A DNA stretch of 64,000 nt, taken from contig SZWC01006675.1 of the NCBI GenBank assembly GCA_023375785.1, positions 72,909 through 136,908 of the forward strand, in the 5' to 3' direction. This document shows, piece by piece, positions 57,201-64,000 of this stretch. Every line of letters begins with the position of its first letter. Position 1 is the first letter of the stretch. The stretch comes from Penium margaritaceum. Its lineage: Eukaryota; Streptophyta; Zygnematophyceae; Desmidiales; Peniaceae. Made by a program: the position numbers and the translations under genes. The notes under the pieces are model-generated. The model made no database searches. It was not told the origin of the DNA and worked only from the letters and a program-made list of their open reading frames with translations.

Positions 57201-60200
57201 TTGCGCCCTATTCGCGCCTCAATCAGGCATCAGCTATACCCTAATTGTGCCCTAGTTACACAGTAGTTGCGCCCTTGTTGTGCCCTTTTTGCACCTTACT
57301 TGCGTCCTGGTTACGCCATATTTGTGTCCTAGTTGAGCCCGACTTGCACCCTAGTTGCGGCCTAGTTGCGCCTTTGTAGCGTCCTCGTTGCACCCTACTT
57401 GCGCCCTACTTGCGCACTAGCTGTGCCCTAGTTGCGCCCTAGTTGCATCCTTCTTGCACCCTACTTATACCCTTCTTGCACCCTAGTGGCGTCCTAGTTA
57501 TGCCCTAGTTGTACCTCTGTTGGGCATTAGCTACGCCCTAGTTGCACCCTAGTTATGTCTTTCTTACGCCCTACTTACGTCCTACTTGCGCCCTATTTGT
57601 GCCCTAGTTGCACCTTAGTTGCACCCTACTTGCGCCCAAGTTGCACTTCAATTGGGAACTAGCTACGCCCTAGTTGCGCTCTAGTTGAACCCTAGTTGCA
57701 CCCTGGTTGTGCCCTAGCTATGTCCTACTTTCGCCCTAGTTGCGCCTTACTTACTCCCTAGTTGCGCCCTACTTGCACCCTACTTGTGCCCTACTTGTGC
57801 CCTACTTACGCCTTATTTGCACCCTAGTTGTACCCTAGTTGCGCATTACATGCATCCTACTTGCGGTCTACTTGCACAATACTTGCACCCTAGTTGCGTC
57901 CTAGTTGCGCCCTAGTTGCGCCCTACTTGTACCCTGCTGGGACCCTAGTTGCACCCTGGTTGCGCCCTAGTTGTGCACTACTTGTGCTCTAGTTGCACTC
58001 TACTTGCGCCCTATTTGTACCCGAGTTGTGCCTCCGTTAGGCACAAGCTATGTCCAATTTGCGCCCTAGTTGTATCCTTGTTGCGTCCTAGTTGTGCCCT
58101 AGTTGCACCCTACTTGCACCTTGGTTACGCCCTATTTGCATCCTAGTTACGCCCTACTTGCGACCTAGTTTTGCCCTAATTGCACCCTACTTCTGCCTCA
58201 GTTGCGCACTAGCTACACCCTAGTTGCGTCCTAGTTGCGCCCTAATTGCGACCTAATTGCACCCAACTTGTGCCCTACTTGCGCCCTAGTTGCATCCTAA
58301 TTGCATCTCAGTTGGACACTAGCTACGCCCTAGTTGAGCCCTAGTTGCGCCCTAGTTGTGCCCTACTCGCGTCATATTTGGCCCCTTGTTTCGCCCTAGT
58401 TGCGCCCTAGTTGCATCCTACTTCCGCCCTCGTTACACCCTAGTTGCACCCTTGTTGCGCCCTAGTTGTGCCGTGCTTGCACACTTCCTACGCCCTACTT
58501 GTGCCCTAGTTACGCCATAGTTGTGCCCTAGTTGCGCCCTACTTTCATCCTACTTGCACCTTACTGGCGCCCTAGTTGTGCCCTAGTTGTGTCCTAGTTG
58601 CACCCTAGGTATGCCCTGTTTGGAGCCTAGTTGTGCCCTAGTTGCATCCTAGTTGCACCCTAGATGCGCCCTCGTTGCGCCCTACTTGCGCCCTAGTTGC
58701 GTCCTACTTATGCCCTACTTGCACCCTAGTTGAGCCCTAGTTGTGCCCTAGTTGGACCCTACTCGTACCCTTCTTCCGCCTTACTTGCGCCCTAGTTGCG
58801 CCCTAGTTGCGCCCTAGTTGTGCCCTACTTGCGCCGTACTTGCACCCTAGTTGGGCCCTAATTGCACCCTAGTTGCACCCTAGTTGTGTCCTACTTGCGC
58901 CCTCCTTGCGTCCTACTTGCGCCCTAGTTACACCTTAGTTGCATCCTAGTTGTACCCTACTTACACCCTACTTGCACCTTACTTGCGCCCTAAATGTACC
59001 CTAGCTGCGCCCTAGTTACACCCTAGGTATGCCTTGCTTGGACCCTAGTTGAGCCTGAGTTGCGTCCTAGTTGCACCCTAGATGCACCCTTGTTGCGCCC
59101 TACTTGTGCCCTAGTTGTACCCTACTTGCACCCTACTTGTACCGTAGTTGTGCCCTAGTTAGTTGGGCCCTTCTTGCACCCTTCTTCTGCCCTACTTGCG
59201 CCCTAGTTGCGCCCTAGTTGCGCCCTAGTTGCGCCCTAGTTGAGCTTTAGTTGTGCCCTAGTTGCGCCGTAGTTGCGCCTTAGTTGCGTCCTACTTGCGC
59301 CCTAGTTGCGTCCTACTTGCGCTCTAGTTGCACCCAACTTGTGTCCTAGTTGCACCTCAGTTGGGCACTAGCTACACCCTAGTTGTACCCCAGTTGAGCC
59401 CTAGTTGCGCCCTAGTTGCGCACTACTTGCGTCCTAGTTGCGCCCTAGTTGCATCCTAGTTGTGCCTTACTTGCGCCCTACTTGTGCCATAGTTGCACCC
59501 TAGTTACATCCTACTTGCGCCCTACTTGCGCCCTAGTTGCACCCTACTTGTGCCCTAGTTGCACACTTCTTGCACCCTACTTCCGTCCTAGTTGCACCCT
59601 AGTTGCACCCTAGTTCCTCCCTTGTTACACCCTACTTGCGCCCTATGTGTGCCTTACTTGCATCCTAGTTGCACCCTAGTTGCGTCCTAGTTGTGTCCTA
59701 CTTGCGTCCTAGTTGCGACCTACTTGCATCCTAGTTACGCCCTAGTTGTACCTCAGTTGGGTACTAGCTATGCCATAATTACGCCCTAGTTGTGTCATAG
59801 TTGCGGCCTAGTTGCGTCCTACTTGCCCACTGCTTGTGCCCTAGTTGTGCCCTACTTGCGTTCTAGTTGCACCCTACTTGCTCCCTTGTTGCGTTCTAGT
59901 TGCACCTCAGTTGGATACTAGCTACGTCCTCTTTGCACCCTATTTATTTCCTAGTTGCGTCCTAGTTGCGCCCTACTTGCATCCTACTCCGCCCTAGTTG
60001 CGTCCTAGTTGTGCCCTAGTTGTACCCTACTTGCGCTCTACTTGTGCCCTTGTTGCGCCATGGTTGCGCCCTAGTTGCGTCCTACTTGCGTCCTAGTTGC
60101 GCCCTAGTTGCACCCTACTTGTGTCCTAGTTCCGCCCTAGTTGCACCCTAGTGATGCCCTATTTGTGCCCTACCTGAGCCCTAGTTGCACCGTAGTTGCG

Positions 60201-61226
60201 CCCTAGTTGCGACTTAGTTGTACCCTAGTTGTGCCCTACTTGCACCCTACTTGCGCCCTAGTTGCGCCCTACTTGTGCCCCAGTTGTGCTTGTTGTGCGT
60301 CAGTTGGGCACTAGCTATGTCCTAGTTGCGCCCTAGTTGCGCTGTAGTTACGCCCTACTTGTGTCCTAGTTGTGCCCTACTTACGGCCTACTTGCACCCT
60401 AGTTGCGCCGTTGTTGCGCCCTGGTTGCGCCCTTGTTGCGCCTCAGTTGGACACCATCTACACCCTAGTTATTCCCTAGTTGTACCTTAGTTGCGCCCTA
60501 CTCTCGCCCTACTTGCGCCCGAGTTGCACCATAGTTACGCCCTAGTTGTGCCCTACTTGCTTCCTACTTAAGCCCTAGTTGTGTCCTAGTTTCGCTTTAC
60601 TTGCGTCCAATTTGCACCCTAATTTTGCCCTCGTTGCGCCCTAGTTGTACCCTAGTTACGCCCTACTTGCGTCCTCGTTGCACCCTCATTGCACCCTAGT
60701 TGCACCCTAGTTGTGTCCTTGTTGTGCCCTTCTTTAGCCCTACTTGCGTCCTAGTTGCACCCTAGTTGCATCCTACTTGCGTCCTTCTTGCGCCCTACTT
60801 GCGCCCTAGTTGCACCCCTAGTTGGATCCTAGTTGCGTCCTACTTGCACCCTAGTTGCGCCCTACTTGCACCCTAGTTGTGTCCTAGTTGTGCCTCAGTT
60901 GGACACTAGCTATGCTCTAGTTGCACTCTAGTTACACCCTAGTTGTACCCTAGTTACGCCCTACTTGACCCCTACTTGCGTCCTAGTTGTGTCCTACTTG
61001 TGCCCTAGTTGCACCCTAGTTGAGCCCTAGTTGTTCCCCATTTGCGCCCTACTTGCGCCCTCGTTGCGCCCTAGTTGCGTCCTAGTTAAACCCCATTTGC
61101 GCCCTGCTTGGACCCTAGTTGCGCCCTTCTTGCGCCCTAGTTGTGCTGTAGTTACACCTCAGCTGGACACTAACTATGCCCTAGTTACGCCCTAGTTGCG
61201 CCCTAGTTGCGCCTCAGTTGGGCACT
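51218..61226 (-). repeat. 11-bp satellite array, reverse orientation
   Basis: This is about 10 kb of GTTGCGCCCTA-type units with recurrent CTCAGTTGGGCACTAGCTA blocks (for example near 52210, 52360, 53310, 53600, 53715, 59350 and 60300). It ends at a last block at 61212-61228, beyond which a small inverted repeat TGAACAAA/TTTGTTCA occurs. No genes are present. Confidence 0.96.
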
Positions 61227-61228
61227 AT

Positions 61229-61482
61229 TGAACAAAACATGATTTGTTCACATTCATCTTTTGAGCTCCCAGTTTTGATATGAAACAAGAATGATAAGAG
61301 CACGAGCAGCGGTGTAGCACCAAAAAGTCACAAATGTCTCGTCAAAGTCAAATTCAGGGGTTCACTGAGGATCCCTTGGATTTTTAACATCCTTTGAACC
61401 GATCCACTAAGACATAAGGCTCTAAACCTTGATCGTAAGCCGAGGACACTAGTTTAGCCTTCTAACATAGCATTAAGTCTTA
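61229..61482. other. Low-copy DNA after the satellite
   Basis: AT-rich mixed sequence without coding signals. It starts with an 8-bp inverted repeat (TGAACAAA, 6-nt spacer, TTTGTTCA). Confidence 0.5.
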
Positions 61483-61800
61483 CTAGGAAAAGTGAGAACT
61501 AAGGGGCAAGATGATCAAGGTAACATAAAAGAAAAGAGCTTTACAAGACTGGATAATTTGGCCATAGTCAGCGTTCCAATATTGCCAAGCTTTGGACTGG
61601 GTGGAGATCCCAAGAAAGGGACAATGATGACCGGAGGGGGTAAGTCTGTCGTCCCGCTGGTTCTCAGGAAGCCAATCGTAGGCAGTGCAATCCCAGACAC
61701 GAGCAAGGTGTATGTCCACACAAGCTGACCAACACTTAAAATGGGTGGCATGTCAAGGGAGTGGGTTGTGAGGAACATGATTCCACACTCAAGGTGCAAG
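61483..61800 (-). pseudogene. Copia integrase C-terminal relic
   Basis: The minus strand reads VDIHLARVWDCTAYDWLPEN, then RLTPSGHHCPFLGISTQSKA and WQYWNADYGQIIQSCKALFF. This matches the post-core segment of copia integrase (lRvfGc.ay...., g...fvGy....kayr..). Upstream, NHVPHNPLP corresponds to the preceding conserved block with a stop. It is a different lineage copy from the main copia element (compare RVWGTMACVWFAQLQRDHKL there). The remaining element is absent. Confidence 0.88.
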
Positions 61801-62786
61801 TTCCATCGGCAAGAGTTCAATTCTCGTTTTCAGAGACAATTTCTTTTTGGGATGTGTTGGAAGGAGATGTCTCCGAATGCACCTCACGGGAATCAAGAAA
61901 GTACATTGTGTGTCCCATGAACTCTCCACCTGGTCAAAATTGAAGAAACAAAGGTTGCGTTGGTACACAATACATGCTGTGTGTGGATCATGTTGTCAAT
62001 GGTGGCAGTGTGAATGCGAGGGTTGGAGCGAAATGGGATGGATGAGTTTCACGGTTATGCTAGAAAGGGAGTGACAATGCAAGGGTGCGAGCTGCAGTAG
62101 TTTTCTTGGCTTCTACAGAAACAGGAATGTATATTTTGCAAGGGGGTAAGACACCAGCACAAGAGGACGAAAGAGGCAGTGGCAGAGGATGAAACAGCAG
62201 TGGCAGCAGCAGCAGCAGCAGCGTCAATAATAGGAGATGCTTTTGGTGTCGGTTTCAGATCAGGTTGCATTCGCGGCATCACAAGGTCACATCCCAACGT
62301 GACCAGCGAACATAAGGTTGCTGCTATGGCGGCTGCTGAATCAAGCGCAACAGCTGCAACAATATGCGAGTCAGGTGCTGGAGGAGACACGAACGAATGA
62401 TGCTGAGCATGGTGGCGGAGATGCCGAGCGAGATGTTGCAGCATCGTCTTCTGCCGCTGTGCACGGAGGGGATGTGCGGGTATGCTATCTGCGGTCCATG
62501 AGGGGGACGCGCACAAAGTCTCTTACCAGGGTTTGGCACAGTCGTTGTTTGGCGCAGTCGTTGTTGTGATGGAGTCCTTGTCCGACTGGTGTCCACCTCG
62601 CTGTGACGGCGTGCCATTCAATGTAGTGTAACAATACTGGCTCCAATCACAGTTCTCTTGCTCCTTTCATGCTTGTCGGAAGAGGTGGGCTCTGAGTGCC
62701 TCGTGGTGCTTGTTGGAGTCGTTCAAGTGCTCGAAGAGACGGTGCTATCTCTTGTGCCACTTTTCAAGCTCGTCTAGCTCGTCTTG

Positions 62787-62787
<1 letters not shown>
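61801..62787. other. Low-copy DNA, no recognised gene
   Basis: Mixed sequence with a GCAGCAG tract (62198-62222) that gives short Ala or Gln runs in several frames. Open frames such as 62055-62516 (-) and 62179-62400 (+) have no domain I recognise and are not called. Confidence 0.45.

Positions 62788-62838
<51 letters not shown>
62788..62838 (+). repeat. (CTG)17 microsatellite
   Basis: There are seventeen uninterrupted CTG units in low-copy DNA. Whether they are coding is unclear. Frames across them are open on both strands only because of the repeat. Confidence 0.95.
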
Positions 62839-62840
<2 letters not shown>

Positions 62841-63300
62841 CAGTGGTAGTTGCTGATGCTTCGGGTATTTACTTTTGTAGCTGCCTGCTGCTTGCTGCTT
62901 GGAGTGCTACTGCCAGCTGCTGCAGCTAAGGTCTGCTGCTGCGAATGCAATCTGACAGTCCAGCCTGCTCGAGCTCCAACCCCACTGGTCGACTGAGGCG
63001 GGTGTGCAGCGGCTGTGAGAGTGCAGCAGCAGCTGCCGCCGGTTGGCAGCCGGCGACTGTCCCAGAGTGCGGAAGCTGCCGCACACCGGCAGGGTGACTG
63101 GTGGCGTGCCTCTGAACTGCATCGACACCGGCATTTGGTCGGGAATGATTTGTGGGAGGCTAGAACGCGTGTGGGAGCTCTCACACACAGAGTTCAAGAA
63201 GTCACTGAGCGAGATCTACCATGGAAGTGAATGACTTTGATAGGATCCAGGAACAACACAAGAGAGGAGACTGTGCAGTCCAAATGACAATGAGCCCCCC
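62839..63300. other. Low-copy GC-rich DNA, no recognised gene
   Basis: More CTG/CAG triplets occur near 62885-62945 and 63025-63040. Overlapping open frames on both strands have no recognisable domains. Confidence 0.4.
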
Positions 63301-63319
63301 CCCCCCCCCCCCCCCCCCN
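63301..63319. other. Poly-C run ending in N
   Basis: At least 18 C and then one N directly abut a minisatellite. This looks like a sequencing or assembly break, as at 47462. Confidence 0.9.
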
Positions 63320-63510
63320 ATGTGTCTCTCATGGTCTCTCATGTGTCTCTCACGGTCTCTAATGTGTCTCTCATGGTCTCTAATGTGTCTCTCATGGTCT
63401 CTAATGTGTCTCTCATGGTCTCTAATGTGTCTCTCATGGTCTCTAATGTGTCTCTCATGGTCTCTAATGTGTCTCTCATGGTCTCTCATGTGTCTCTCAT
63501 GGTCTCTCAT
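63320..63510 (+). repeat. 21-bp minisatellite, about nine units
   Basis: The unit is AATGTGTCTCTCATGGTCTCT with A/C variation at the first position, made of related 11- and 10-bp halves. Because 21 is divisible by 3, open frames run through it with a 7-residue repeat; these are not genes. The repeat recurs at 63942. Confidence 0.95.
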
Positions 63511-63941
63511 GTTGAGGGTAGAAGAACCTGGTTAGGGGAGAGCGAGGGAAGTGATGCATCACCTAGCAAGTGAGGCACTAGACGCCAAGGCAGAAAGACA
63601 CTTGACTAGCGAAGAAACGCGTTAGTTAGATGAGTAACAAGCGACGGAGGTCTTAGGTGCAGCAGAGCAGGTGGCGGGGCGACGAGCGGGCGANAAACAC
63701 ACACACCCCCGTCACACACTAGGAATCCTAGTGTCAACACAATGCAAGTGGTAAATTCCTGAGTTAGAGGTAGCCCTGAAGCCAGTCACAGGAGTTCTGA
63801 CTGTCTTCTTGTGATCCGGTATCACTCGGGCGGTGACGCCAGCGCCGGTGTCACTCCAACATTAATCACCTGCACCAGTGCGGTGAGTGTGCAGCGAGGC
63901 CAGAGGTCACAACACAACTGTGGGACACATACCAACACATG
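63511..63941. other. Sequence between two minisatellite blocks
   Basis: It contains a single N (63694), a perfect short palindrome (ACACTAGGA, 1 nt, TCCTAGTGT at 63716-63734) and a module from ATTAATCACCTGCA (63861-63874) to AGAGGTCAC (63910). That module also ends the foreign segment in the Ty3 integrase (5301-5352). It is probably part of an interspersed repeat. Confidence 0.55.
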
Positions 63942-64000
63942 TGTCTCTCATGGTCTCTAATGTGTCTCTCATGGTCTCTCATGTGTCTCTCATGGTCTCT
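63942..64000 (+). repeat. 21-bp minisatellite, second block, runs off the window
   Basis: Nearly three units of the same ATGTGTCTCTCATGGTCTCT-type repeat as at 63320, cut by the window edge. Confidence 0.93.

Noticed and set aside
62179-63234. Ala/Gln-rich frames around the CTG and GCA tracts
   Set aside because: Both strands are open because of trinucleotide repeats; there are no recognisable domains or splice-consistent structure.
63202-63573. Frames with a 7-residue repeat over the minisatellite
   Set aside because: The 21-bp repeat leaves frames open on both strands; this is a repeat artefact.

Overview
This is a eukaryotic nuclear window dominated by repeats. It carries Ty3/gypsy and Ty1/copia LTR retrotransposons primed by initiator tRNA-Met, a Penelope-like retroelement, and one plant-type bHLH gene. 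Together these suggest a streptophyte (land plant or charophyte alga). The glutamine/CAG richness, gap-broken assembly and satellite load would suit a charophyte such as Chara, but that is inference; nothing in the sequence identifies the species.

Layout. 1-6965: a degenerate Ty3/gypsy chromovirus (177-6798) nested in an older LTR of its own family. 6966-16768: satellite of an 11-bp unit (TAGGGCGCAAC and variants), forward orientation. 16769-25050: an 8.3-kb island with the only convincing host gene, a single-exon Gln-rich bHLH transcription factor on the minus strand (17630-20284). A 943-N gap lies just upstream of its start, and a small Ty3 integrase relic sits at the far edge. 25055-61226: the same satellite in reverse orientation. 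It is interrupted by a broken copia element (35312-43933), a 1.8-kb inverted stretch of the satellite (44880-46666), a 1.1-kb low-copy island with faint inverted ends (46686-47773), and a 2.4-kb Penelope-like element with 13-bp target-site duplications (48767-51204). 61227-64000: low-copy DNA with a copia integrase relic, a CTG tract, a poly-C/N assembly break and a 21-bp minisatellite.

About 34 kb, more than half of the window, is the 11-bp satellite. It is not featureless: a diverged 33-bp block of three 11-bp units recurs, and the intervals I measured are almost all exact multiples of 11 (121-165 bp). This gives a higher-order period near nucleosome size. Other notable points are a hammerhead-ribozyme-like core at the 3' end of the Penelope element, a recurrent class of perfect palindromes with 2-4-nt spacers (one lies exactly at the frame break of the Penelope RT), and the replacement of the second integrase catalytic Asp of the Ty3 element by an unrelated 0.6-kb segment.

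No operon-like cooperation exists here. The functional groups are retroelement gag-pol modules, all broken, and one transcription factor isolated between oppositely oriented satellite arrays.
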